DNA from: Mikania micrantha
Taxonomy: Eukaryota > Streptophyta > Magnoliopsida > Asterales > Asteraceae
NCBI GenBank assembly: GCA_009363875.1
Contig: CM018680.1
Location: forward strand, 62,841,279 to 62,905,278
Direction of reading: 5' to 3'
DNA: 64,000 bases
The notes below the pieces were generated by a model that saw only the letters and a list, made by a program, of their open reading frames with translations, made no database searches and was not told the origin of the DNA. The translations under genes were made by a program, and so were the position numbers. Shown here one piece after another: positions 12,037 through 21,930 of the stretch (positions are counted from its first letter, which is position 1; each line of letters opens with the position of its first letter).

Positions 12037-12528
12037 TGTTAAATCCGTAACCTTTAAGGGGGTGTACAAAGCGGATGTTGATACAGATACAACAATGAGA
12101 AAGTTCTCAATGCTAAGCTGGGAATGTCCTTATAGACTTTCTTACTACACAAAAGACCCCCTCTATTCTCCTTACAATTTACTTAATGATCCTTGCTCTT
12201 GCTAGGGGATGGTGTAATGAATGTCCCCTCCTCTTGCAGGTTTTCTCTCCTTTATACACCATCCGGCCGCCCCTTTTTCTAGGCGTCATCACCTTTTGCG
12301 CTGATGGGTGTCTTTTCCTTCTTTCTAGTTGGTCCCTACTAATAAGTCCGAGGTCAAATCTATAGCTTCCTTTGCTCCGACCATTGTTTCTTCGGCCAGA
12401 TGAAATCCCTACAAATGTTCCATATCTAGCATTAAATGCTCTTTGCCGAGCATTTAATGCTTTGTTCCATCATAAATGACGGATCATTATGGCTGTTGTA
12501 CCTTTGGTTATTTTATTTTTTAGTAACA
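12037..12528 (-). repeat. 5' LTR of the Tat-type element
   Basis: The right neighbour of the PBS begins TGTTAAATCC on the plus strand, giving a CA end in element orientation. A plausible outer edge is at TAGTAACA near 12528. Only one copy is visible in the window, so the outer boundary is provisional. Confidence 0.5.
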
Positions 12529-12628
12529 CTCTTCAATTATTATCCTACAGTTCGTCTTTCGATTGAAAAGATTGAAAGTGAACTAAATCATATATAAAAA
12601 AATCAACAATTTTGATATTTATAGTTTA

Positions 12629-12746
12629 AACAATCCAATTATCAATGTAACCTGAAAATAGCAGTATGCCTGGAAATCCATTTTCTAGCTATTATCAATA
12701 GGTTGAACAATCCAATTATCAATGTAACCTGAAAATTATCAATGTC
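12629..12746. repeat. Direct repeat of about 31 bp, period 87 bp
   Basis: The unit AACAATCCAATTATCAATGT followed by AACCTGAAAAT occurs at 12629-12659 and 12716-12746 with no differences seen. It is AT-rich and noncoding. Confidence 0.75.
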
Positions 12747-12889
12747 ATGAAAAATAATGTATAAATTCTTTTGCTTAATTGGAGTTTAGTGATTATGTTT
12801 GTTTATTACTAGAAACACAAATGTGAAATGTCAACTAAGGTTATATATAATATTAAATGAATTATACTGTTTGGTCCGTGTTTTTATAA

Positions 12890-13219
12890 GACTATGCGCA
12901 ATGGTCACATCGTGGAAGTAGTGGGATCCAGTAGGGTAATGAGATCTAGTGGGAACATCACCCCCTCTCAATGGGGTCAAAATTTTGCTTCCAACGGCTC
13001 CCTCTCCCTGTTGAGCTTCAATAGATTTCATTAGTAAATTTTAAAAAATGGGACCCACAAGGAGTTTAATAACAAAAAATAAATTAGTGATGATGTGGGT
13101 CAGTGAGAAAGGTTTTTAATTAGGTGGCTATTAAGGGGTTTTAAAAATTCAGTAGGGTGATGACATGACAAAAAATTTCAGTAGGGTGGGATTTCAGTGG
13201 ATGACCGTTGTGGATAACC
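12890..13219. mobile_element. MITE with imperfect TIRs and TAA target duplication
   Basis: The ends GACTATGCGCAATGGTCAC and GTGGATGACCGTTGTGGATAACC are imperfect inverted repeats (about 13 of 19 bases). The 330-bp body is noncoding and is flanked by TAA at 12887-12889 and at 13220-13222. A 3-bp TAA/TTA duplication and this size fit PIF/Harbinger (Tourist-type) MITEs. The TIRs are diverged, so the copy is not recent. Confidence 0.6.
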
Positions 13220-13284
13220 TAAGTATCAACAACTTTTTAAAAAGATCATATATATGAGTTAGAAGGGATCTTCAAGTGAAAATC

Positions 13285-13428
13285 ATGATAAAATACGTTG
13301 TTATCCTTATCTTGTTTCAGTCATGTCTCACAATTAAATCCATTTCCAAATCAGTTGTTAGAAGACATCCTGGATATGTTGGTGATCTTCCCTTCAAACT
13401 AGAAACCGGGTACAAGACATCTTTCTAA
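13285..13428 (+). pseudogene. Exon-1 fragment of a serine carboxypeptidase-like (SCPL) gene
   Basis: The ATG at 13285 opens 47 codons. A hydrophobic N-terminus (MIKYVVILILFQSCLT) resembles a secretory signal peptide, followed by SVVRRHPGYVGDLPFKLETG, closely resembling the mature start of plant SCPL proteins, where xLPGFxGxLPFxLETGY is conserved. The reading passes LETGY and meets a stop shortly after. A GGGTAC at about 13407 could be the exon-1 donor, matching the usual first intron position. A TATATATGAG motif lies about 40 bp upstream. No further SCPL exons were found before the retroelements begin, so this is a 5' relic, either cut by insertions or copied. Confidence 0.6.
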
Positions 13429-13930
13429 TTATATGACATTCTAGATTTTGATTATGGTTCTAAATCTTTATGCGTATATATGCTTACAAACTGTATGAAT
13501 GTGCTCCTTCATGTGTTTGTATTCGACTTTTTCCGTTTCATATCTTTATTTTCATTTCAAATGGCTCAATTAAAGGTCTAACACCATTTGTTTTATTTAT
13601 TATATTAAACTAGTACATGTGTATTACACGAATTTAATATTAAAGATTAAATTTTTAGTAATAAAAAATTATAAATTATAAAATGATGTTTTGATATAAA
13701 ATTATTAAAGTATGCATTAATAAGTACTTTAACTAATAAATCATTTCATAAAAAATTAGCTTTTGAAGAACTTATTTTTTAAAAATTTAATACTAAAAGG
13801 ATCATTTTTATATAAAAAAAAAACTACTGTTTAAAATCTATGTTTTATATTCTAATTTATTTGTTGAAAAATTAGCTTTTTTTTTCAAGAAAACATGATT
13901 TTTAGAAAAAAAAACTAGAAATACTGATGA
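13429..13930. other. AT-rich DNA, no gene
   Basis: Low-complexity AT-rich sequence with oligo-A and oligo-T runs. It may include the first intron of the SCPL relic. No supported coding region, LTR end or inverted repeat was seen. Confidence 0.5.
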
Positions 13931-14047
13931 GCAAATGATGTAATTGATTGTTAAACAAGTTAATCAGATAAGCAAATGATGTAATTGAATAAAGAGGAAC
14001 ATTTAGCAGCCATTTCAGGGCTGCCATTGTTAATGTTGAACCAAATC
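13931..14047 (-). pseudogene. Gag of a Tat-type element, distal part (split by the chromovirus)
   Basis: Minus-strand translation gives ALKWLLNVPLYSITSFA and LINLFNNQ, a typical gypsy gag helix region. It joins in frame to the part ending at 23662 once the chromovirus and one AAATC copy are disregarded. The left end is a breakpoint: the 17-mer GCAAATGATGTAATTGA occurs here twice (about 13931 and 13973), and beyond it no gag is readable. Confidence 0.75.
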
Positions 14048-14589
14048 TGTAACAACCTAAAATTTAGCAACCTAATAATAAACGTGCGAACTTTCGGTAA
14101 CCGTTTATGTCCAAAATTTATATAAACGTTCGTAAAGTAATTATGATCAAAAGGATATAAACGATAAAAATATCTGGTAAGGTATGGACACGTTATAAGG
14201 CCTATTAATAACGTGTAAAAATTTCTGTGACCGTTTGGGCTCGAAATTTTTATGAACAATCCTGAAGTAATTACGATCACATTAATATAAGCCGGACTCT
14301 TATATGATAATGTATGAACAAGATATAAGCTCGTGAATATTAAAATATATTATTTTTTACCCTACTCCGTTTTCAACGAAACTTGGGTAGAAATGTAGAG
14401 AATAATTAGTAGATTTCAACGGCATGTTCGAAAGTTTTTAAAACATCAGATGCAAAAAGTTATAAGTGAAAAACAAGATTTAAGCTAAATTAATTATAAT
14501 AATATAATAATAATAATAATAAAATAATAAAATAATAATAAAATAATCAATTAAACATATGTCGAAATGTAAATACGTCGAACTTGACC

Positions 14590-14649
<60 letters not shown>

Positions 14650-16381
14650 TTTCTTAATGACGAAGGAATCTTCGTCTATAAATAGATGAATGTCGATGAT
14701 CAAATTTTCATTTTTCTTAAGTAACAAAACTCTGTCAAAATACTCTCCTAAAATCCTTGAGCGGGTACGGTAGTTACTAGAATTTCGTTCAAAGATTGTT
14801 AAGCGAGCATTGGTACGAGCTACTTTGAGGTAACCACCTATTATACTCTTATTTTTAAAATAATTATTTAATTAGTATGGTCGAGATATTGTTTGTTTAA
14901 AACCTCACTAATATTATGCGTGGAGGCAATTTTTAATATTTTTGTAAAACACGGAGTATGCAGAGATGCTGCCCAAATATTTTATAAAAATATATATTTA
15001 TAAGACGAGGTTCTGTCCAATTTAAAACTCTAAAATAAAGTTTTATAAGCCGAAATACTGCCCAAATATTTTTAAGAAAAACCGAAAAGCATAAGCCGTC
15101 ATGCTGTCCAATTAAAGACTCGAGTCAATACCTGAAAATATAAAGATACGTTAAGTAATCCCATTAGGGTAATGATGTTATTAGGAAATTGGCGGTTACG
15201 TAAGATAAGAATTGAGGAGCCAAAATTGTACGATAGAAGCGTAGATCAGGTGAGTTCTTTGTTGCCCTATTTTAATTGTTTTATCATTTTGGGCTGATAT
15301 GCATGTTATAAAAGTTATTTTATGAAAATGATTGTTTTAACTAACTACGGTCGGATAAAAGAATATGTTACAGTAAAGAACGTTGTATGCCTATTATAAA
15401 GTTATTGTATGAAAGTGATTTCAACCTGATTGTGATCAGATAAGAAATGTTTTCAGGCAATGAATGTTTTAAAGGAAATAGTGTTTTAAGTCTCAACTGT
15501 GGTTGAGAAGGAAATGATTTTTTTTTAAAAGACATCGACCGAGGTCGAGAAGGAAATGTGATATTGAAGTCCCGGCTGCAGTTGGGCAAAACTGTAGCAC
15601 TGCGGTGCTAGGAAATGTTTACGATTATGATGGTTTAAACTATTTAAACCATGTTATGTATGAATGAAGTATATAACGAAGTCTTGTACCGGTATGAGCC
15701 GTCAACTTCGGTTGAAGGTTGAGAAAGTCCTGTAAAAGAACAGGCCTGTCGACTATGTGTCGCCAGTTGAGGAAGTCTTATACATGTATGAGCCTGTCAA
15801 CTTCGGGTTGTCAGTTGAGGTGTCTTGTATTTATACAAGCCTGTCGACTTCGGGTCGTCAGTTGAGGTGTCTTGTGCTGCACAAGCCTGTTGACTTCAGG
15901 TCAACAGTTGAGGCTAATGTTTTATGTATAGTATGATAGATGTTATGATGACAGGTATGTTATACCTGTGAATTATGCTATGTTATATAAAGTTTTGAGA
16001 CTGTTGACTTAGGTCAACAGTGAATGTTGAGGTTTTATGTATTTTAAATAATATACTTTTGTGAAAAGTTAACTTAGAACTCACCAGCGAAAGCTGACTT
16101 GTTTTAGCATGCATATCAGGTTGAATGATATTGATAAAGAATATCAGGAAGGCTCGAGGCATACCCTGAAGACTACCCTGGCATAAACTGGCATAACTTG
16201 GCATAATTTGGCTATGTATAAAACTATAAAGTGTGGGCTATGTTTAACGTTTGTATAATATGTGTGAAATGTTTTAGGTAATCACCAGAAATTCCGCTGC
16301 CATAGTAATGTAAATTTGGTTTAATGACTGGTAGTTTGTTGTTTACCAACTGAGGGGACTCCCGGGATTCGGGGCCTCTCA
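14048..16381 (+). repeat. 5' LTR of the chromovirus
   Basis: It starts TGTAACAACC and ends GGGGCCTCTCA, 2334 bp. It contains an (AT)n microsatellite at about 14597-14647, a TATA box, and four diverged tandem motifs of the form ATAAG..GA...CTG(T/C)CCAA between 14950 and 15110. At 15680-15920 it has repeated blocks around CCTGTCGACTTCGGGTCGTCAGTTGAGG. It is nearly identical to the copy at 21317. Confidence 0.96.
14676..14685 (+). promoter_or_regulatory. TATA box of the chromovirus LTR
   Basis: CTATAAATAG lies just after the (AT)n tract and a GACGAAGGAATCTTCGTC inverted repeat. It would start element RNA about 30 bp downstream. The same box is present in the 3' LTR near 21957. Confidence 0.65.
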
Positions 16382-16384
16382 AGT

Positions 16385-16396
16385 TGGTATCAGAGC
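16385..16396 (+). promoter_or_regulatory. Primer-binding site (initiator tRNA-Met)
   Basis: TGGTATCAGAGC three bases after the 5' LTR is complementary to the 3' end of plant initiator methionine tRNA, the standard primer of many plant chromoviruses and copia elements. Confidence 0.93.
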
Positions 16397-16711
16397 CATA
16401 GTTTGAGAGATCCGGTCATCCCTAATGACTGGACTTAAACTGAAAATGGGACTGAATAATAAGAATGCCAGTTAAGGGTAGTTTGATGCCACGAGCTGAA
16501 CGTTATGTATGAGTTAAGACGTAGGTGCAAGGTTAGGAAGGTAGCTAGTGTCATGCACGTTGAGGTGATGGGATGGGAAATGTTTAGAGCTTATGAGTTG
16601 GGTAAATGGTTAATAACACTTGATCAACGTCATTAACGATTTACAAAGCTTATTTCGTGCTAAACTGATCCTGTAATGACACTTCAATTGTTGCATCCTG
16701 TAGGTAGTTAG

Positions 16712-19700
16712 ATGGCTGGAAAAAGGGGTAGACCACGTAAGCAATCACAGGAACCTGAAGAACCACGAAGTGAGAATGAAGAACCCGTCTACGAAGACGA
16801 CCACGAGCACAACGAGCAACCGGAAGATGAAGACGAGTTTACTCTAGAGCCTATCGTAGTGAAGGCTATTTCTGATGAGGTCTCTAAAGTTTTGGATGAT
16901 AAGTTGCCAGCCTTAATTACAAAAGCATTGAAGGATACTCTGAAAGATAAATCTGAAGGAACTAAGGAGAGCACCAAAGAAGATGAAGTTGTGATCACCG
17001 GAACTAAGAACGGTGATTCTGTGTCAGAGAAACTGAAGGGTTGTGACTACAAGGCCTTCAAAGGATGCAGTCCACCATCCTTTGATGGTAAGAAGGATGC
17101 AGTGGCCACCTGCCACTGGGTTTCGGCTATGGAGGCGGTTATCACTATCAGTGAATGCCGGGAAGACCAAGCTGTGAAATTTGCAGCTCATTCATTTACT
17201 GAAGAAGCTCTACATTGGTGGAACACTGTCAAGCAGTCAAAAACCACTACTGATGTGGAGGGTTTGAAATGGGAGGATTTGAAGGAATTAGTTATAAAGC
17301 ACTTCTGTCCAAAGAATGAAATTGATAAAATTGAGCGGGAATTTCTGACATTGAAAGCTGGACGCATGAATCATCGGCAATACACTTCAAAATTCAATGA
17401 AATGTCAAGACTGGTTCCTCATTTGGTAAGCACAGAGGAACGCAGATTGAAGTTATATGTGGAAGGACTACCACCTAAAGTCCGAACACATGTGAAGGCG
17501 CATGCTCCTAGAACTTTTGAATCAGCCGTAGAAATTAGCGGCATTGTCTGGGATGATGTTGTTGAAGCTGAACCAACAAAGGAGGAACCGAAGCAAAAGT
17601 GGTCATCTAAATTTAAAAGACACAGAAATGACAAATCAGGACCTCCTATGAAAAGGTTTAGAACGGAAGAATTTGAAACATGCTCTAAGTGTGGAAAGAG
17701 ACATAGGGGTGAATGTCTTACGGGGACTACTTTGTGCTACCGTTGTGGAAAGACTGGACATCTCTCTTATGATTGCCCGAATATGCCAAAGTGTTACAAT
17801 TGTGGTGGATTCGGTCATGTGAGCAAGAATTGCTTTAAACCGAAGGCAATAACTACTGAATCTACCAAACCTGAAAGTAGCAGGGGAGGGGAGAAGCAAA
17901 AGGCAAAAGCTCGTGCCTTTACTATGACTAAAGATCAGGCAGCCAAAGACCCTGATGTGGTGACAGGTACATTTTTGATTAATGATATCCCTGCTTCAGT
18001 GCTATTTGATTCTGGTGCAAGTATGAGCTTTGTGGCTATTGCTTTTTGTGATAAACTGTGTGCAAATGTTAAAAAGATAGAACATGCCTTTAATATAGAA
18101 ACTGCTATTGGTAAATCGACTAGAGTAACGGAGGCCATTGATGATGATTGTTACATTGATATAGAAGGTCATAGATTCCCTGTTAAGTTGTTTCTGATTA
18201 CGTTAGGAGGTTTTGATGTAGTTTTGGGCATGGATTGGTTGGCCAAATATGAGGCTAACATTGTTTGTCGACGAAATATGATTTTCTTAACGGCTCTTAA
18301 TGGGAGTTCAGTAACGGTTTACGGGGATAAAGTGTTCAATGTGCCTAAAGTCATTTCAATGATTAAGGCAAGTGAATTTATGAGGCGAGGGTGTGGGGCT
18401 TATCTGGCATACGTTATCGATAAAGAATCTAAGGTAAAAGAATTGGAAGACGTACCCGTGGTGTGTAACTTTCCTGATGTATTTCCTGAGGATTTGCCAG
18501 GAATTCCACCTGATCGGGAAATCGAATTCCAAATTGATGTGGTGCCAGGAGCTCAACCGGTCGCCAGGGCACCGTACCGTCTGGCTCCAACAGAGATGAA
18601 AGAATTAATGACCCAACTACAAGACCTTCTAGACAAAGGTTTTATACGACCAAGTGTGTCACCTTGGGGTGCACCAGTGTTGTTTGTAAAGAAAAAGGAT
18701 GGAAGCATGAGAATGTGCATTGATTATAGAGAATTGAATAAGCTCACGATAAAGAACAAGTATCCGTTACCAAGAATTGATGATCTGTTTGACCAATTGC
18801 AAGGGGCAAGTTGGTTTTCTAAAATCGATCTCAGATCGGGGTATCATCAACTAAAGGTAAGAGAACAAGACATTCCAAAGACAGCGTTTCGCACACGTTA
18901 TGGACATTACGAGTTTCTTGTAATGTCTTTTGGGTTAACTAACGCTCCTGCAGCGTTTATGGATTTGATGAATCGGGTGTGCAGACCCATGCTAGACCGA
19001 TCAGTGATTGTGTTCATTGATGACATCTTAATATACTCAAAGAGTGAAGGTGATCATGCATGTCATCTTCGGGAAGTACTTGAAATGCTAAGAAAAGAAA
19101 GGTTGTATGCCAAGTTCTCCAAATGTGCCTTTTGGTTACGAGAAGTGCAATTCCTAGGTCATGTTATTCGCCCAGAAGGCATAATGGTGGACCCAGCTAA
19201 AATAGAAGCAGTAATGAAATGGAATCCTCCGAAAACACCAACGGAAGTACGTAGCTTTCTTGGTTTAGCAGGTTATTACAGAAGATTTATTCAGGATTTT
19301 TCTAAGATTGCTACACCGTTGACAAAATTGACAAGGAAAGAAGTAAAATATGATTGGGGTCCAACTCAGGTCCAAGCTTTTGAAGAATTAAAGAAGAGGT
19401 TAACCGAAGCTCCTATCTTAGCATTGCCGGATGGTAATGAAGATATGGTGGTATACTCAGATGCGTCTTATCTAGGCTTGGGTTGTGTACTTATGCAAAG
19501 AGGAAAGGTAATAGCGTATGCCTCAAGACAATTGAAAACCCACGAGGCTAATTATCCAACACATGATTTGGAATTGGCTGCTGTGGTATTTGCTTTAAAA
19601 ATTTGGAGGCATTACCTATATGGAGTTAAATGTACAATCTACACAGATCATAAAAGCTTAAAATACTTCTTTGAACAGAAAGACTTGAATATGAGACAAA

Positions 19701-20548
19701 GAAGATGGTTGGAGCTACTGAAGGATTATGACTGTGAGATCTTGTACCACCCGGGAAAAGCAAATGTGGTGGCTGATGCTCTAAGTCGCAAGACCGAACA
19801 CTCTGCTATACGAGTTAAGTCGTATAGTTTGGTGATAACACCAGATTTTCTGAATGAACTCAAGGACGCACAGAAGGAAGGATTAAAGGAAGAAAATGTT
19901 GGGTTCGAAAGAATCTTTGGTCAAGTTAAAAATTTAGAAGACAATGAATTTGGTGTTAAGATTCGATTTGGTCGAATGTGGGTTCCACGAAACGGGAACA
20001 TCAGGTCAAGGATTCTAGACGAAGCACATAAGTCACGTTACTCTATTCATCCTGGTGCAACGAAAATGTATCAAGACCTCCGAAAGGATTATTGGTGGCC
20101 AGGTATGAAGTTTAATGTGATGCAGTACGTAAACAAATGTTTGACATGTGCGCAAGTAAAAGCTGAACATCAGAAACCTTATGGGTATGTGCAACCTCTA
20201 GAAGTCCCAGAATGGAAGTGGGAACATATCACCATGGATTTTATTACCAAGTTGCCTCTCACGGCGAAACGTCATGATACTATTTGGGTGATTGTAGACC
20301 GATTAACGAAAAGTGCTCATTTCTTGCCTATACGTGAGACTTATACATCAGAGAAACTGTCTGAATTATTTGTGAAAGAAATAATTACCAGACATGGAGT
20401 TCCAGTTTCTATAGTGTCAGATCGGGACACGCGATTCGTTCAAGATTCTGGAAACAGTTTCATGAATCACTGGGCACAAAACTCAATATCAGCACTGCGT
20501 ATCATCCTCAAACTGATGGACAGTCTGAAAGGACTATCCAAACTTTAG
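16712..20548 (+). CDS. gag-pol: Chromovirus Gag-Pol polyprotein (truncated by a frameshift in integrase)
   Basis: A 1278-residue ORF starts with ATG 330 bp after the PBS. Gag occupies about residues 1-400, with an acidic N-terminus, a gag core around 105-290, and CCHC knuckles starting near residues 342 and 361, preceded by a CSKCGKRH motif at about 324. The protease active site is DSGAS (Asp 433). RT spans about 610-790 with IDDI catalytic Asps at 770-771. RNase H has its first Asp near 917. The integrase HHCC zinc module begins at His 1113 with Cys pairs at 1143 and 1146; core Asps are 1176 and 1237. A single-base deletion near 20441-20445 shifts the frame just after the second core Asp, so the catalytic Glu, the tail and the chromodomain lie in the next ORF. 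RT and RNase H appear intact. As written, the protein cannot integrate. Confidence 0.95.
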   Translation: MAGKRGRPRKQSQEPEEPRSENEEPVYEDDHEHNEQPEDEDEFTLEPIVVKAISDEVSKVLDDKLPALITKALKDTLKDKSEGTKESTKEDEVVITGTKNGDSVSEKLKGCDYKAFKGCSPPSFDGKKDAVATCHWVSAMEAVITISECREDQAVKFAAHSFTEEALHWWNTVKQSKTTTDVEGLKWEDLKELVIKHFCPKNEIDKIEREFLTLKAGRMNHRQYTSKFNEMSRLVPHLVSTEERRLKLYVEGLPPKVRTHVKAHAPRTFESAVEISGIVWDDVVEAEPTKEEPKQKWSSKFKRHRNDKSGPPMKRFRTEEFETCSKCGKRHRGECLTGTTLCYRCGKTGHLSYDCPNMPKCYNCGGFGHVSKNCFKPKAITTESTKPESSRGGEKQKAKARAFTMTKDQAAKDPDVVTGTFLINDIPASVLFDSGASMSFVAIAFCDKLCANVKKIEHAFNIETAIGKSTRVTEAIDDDCYIDIEGHRFPVKLFLITLGGFDVVLGMDWLAKYEANIVCRRNMIFLTALNGSSVTVYGDKVFNVPKVISMIKASEFMRRGCGAYLAYVIDKESKVKELEDVPVVCNFPDVFPEDLPGIPPDREIEFQIDVVPGAQPVARAPYRLAPTEMKELMTQLQDLLDKGFIRPSVSPWGAPVLFVKKKDGSMRMCIDYRELNKLTIKNKYPLPRIDDLFDQLQGASWFSKIDLRSGYHQLKVREQDIPKTAFRTRYGHYEFLVMSFGLTNAPAAFMDLMNRVCRPMLDRSVIVFIDDILIYSKSEGDHACHLREVLEMLRKERLYAKFSKCAFWLREVQFLGHVIRPEGIMVDPAKIEAVMKWNPPKTPTEVRSFLGLAGYYRRFIQDFSKIATPLTKLTRKEVKYDWGPTQVQAFEELKKRLTEAPILALPDGNEDMVVYSDASYLGLGCVLMQRGKVIAYASRQLKTHEANYPTHDLELAAVVFALKIWRHYLYGVKCTIYTDHKSLKYFFEQKDLNMRQRRWLELLKDYDCEILYHPGKANVVADALSRKTEHSAIRVKSYSLVITPDFLNELKDAQKEGLKEENVGFERIFGQVKNLEDNEFGVKIRFGRMWVPRNGNIRSRILDEAHKSRYSIHPGATKMYQDLRKDYWWPGMKFNVMQYVNKCLTCAQVKAEHQKPYGYVQPLEVPEWKWEHITMDFITKLPLTAKRHDTIWVIVDRLTKSAHFLPIRETYTSEKLSELFVKEIITRHGVPVSIVSDRDTRFVQDSGNSFMNHWAQNSISALRIILKLMDSLKGLSKL

Positions 20549-20553
20549 AGGAT

Positions 20554-21276
20554 ATGCTCAGAGCCTGTATTATTGATTTTGGTGGTAGTTGGGATGATCA
20601 TTTACCACTAGTGGAATTCTCGTACAACAACAGCTACCATGCTAGTATTGGAATGCCACCGTATGAAGCGTTGTACGGGCGACGTTGTAGAACACCTGTG
20701 TGTTGGGGAGGAGTAGGGCAGAAAGAAGTGGGAAGCAAAGCTGCAGTGATTGATTTGACTGAAAAGCTTCAACTAGTTAAAGCGCGAATGAAAGCTGCAC
20801 AGGATCGACAGAAGTCATACGCTGACAAAAGGCGAAGACCAATAGAGTTCAACGTAGGTGATCAGGTACTGCTAAAGGTTTCACCATGGAAAGGAATTAT
20901 CCGATTCAGGAAAAGAGGAAAGCTGAGTCCGAGATTTATTGGACCTTTTCGAATAATAGCACGAGTCGGTAAGGTAGCCTACCGATTAGAATTGCCGGAT
21001 AAACTGAGTGGAATTCATCCGACATTTCACGTTTCACATCTGAGAAAATGTCTAGCAGAGGATGTAGCACATGTGCCGTTAGATGACATTGAAGTGGATG
21101 AAAAGTTAAACTACATAGAGAAACCAGTTGCCATTGTTGACACAAAAGAAAAACAATTACGTAACAAGACGATTAGACAAGTTAAGGTTCAATGGAAGCA
21201 CCGAAAAGGATCTGAGGCTACATGGGAGACTGAAGATGAGATGAAACGACTCTACCCATATTTGTTTGAAACATAA
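20554..21276 (+). pseudogene. C-terminal integrase and chromodomain of the chromovirus (out of frame)
   Basis: This 240-residue segment is the continuation of pol after the frameshift. It holds the rest of the integrase core (FSYNNSYHASIGMPPYEALY), the tail with KVSPWKGIIRFRKRGKLSPR and GPFRIIARVG, and a C-terminal chromodomain at about residues 185-238 (VKVQWKHRKGSEATWE). Chromodomains of this group read heterochromatin marks and guide insertion into heterochromatin. No start signal of its own is expected; it is an ORF only because of the shift upstream. Apart from that one-base loss the sequence is well preserved. Confidence 0.93.
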
Positions 21277-21302
21277 GAGGTTTCGAGGACGAAACCTCTT
21301 GT

Positions 21303-21316
21303 AAGGAGGGTAGATT
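21303..21316 (+). promoter_or_regulatory. Polypurine tract before the 3' LTR
   Basis: AAGGAGGGTAGATT immediately precedes the TG of the 3' LTR and would prime plus-strand DNA synthesis. Confidence 0.8.
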
Positions 21317-21858
21317 TGTAACAACCTAAAATTTAGCAACCTAATAATAAACGTGCGAACTTTCGGTAACCGTTTATGTCCAAAATTTATATAAACGTTC
21401 GTAAAGTAATTATGATCAAAAGGATATAAACGATAAAAATATCTGGTAAGGTATGGACACGTTATAAGGCCTATTAATAACGTGTAAAAATTTCTGTGAC
21501 CGTTTGGGCTCGAAATTTTTATGAACAATCCTGAAGTAATTACGATCACATTAATATAAGCCGGACTCTTATATGATAATGTATGAACAAGATATAAGCT
21601 CGTGAATATTAAAATATATTATTTTTTACCCTACTCCGTTTTCAACGAAACTTGGGTAGAAATGTAGAGAATAATTAGTAGATTTCAACGGCATGTTCGA
21701 AAGTTTTTAAAACATCAGATGCAAAAAGTTATAAGTGAAAAACAAGATTTAAGCTAAATTAATTATAATAATATAATAATAATAATAATAAAATAATAAA
21801 ATAATAATAAAATAATCAATTAAACATATGTCGAAATGTAAATACGTCGAACTTGACC

Positions 21859-21930
<72 letters not shown>

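Larger units (their letters stand above)
4298..12528 (-). mobile_element. Decayed Ty3/gypsy element, Tat type with antisense extra ORF
   Basis: The order on the minus strand is 5' LTR (12528 to 12037), PBS-like site, gag, protease/RT, RNase H, a second RNase H-like region, integrase and C-terminal integrase tail. An extra ORF on the opposite strand follows at 4311-6300. An additional archaeal-type RNase H and an antisense ORF between pol and the 3' LTR are known features of the Tat lineage. No 3' LTR is seen: the left side ends where the long LTR-like sequence begins at 4297. All coding parts carry stops or frameshifts, so this is an old non-functional copy. Confidence 0.75.

Noticed and set aside
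14597..14647. (AT)n tract as a replication origin or scaffold-attachment site
   Set aside because: A dinucleotide microsatellite within an LTR explains it; no other supporting feature.
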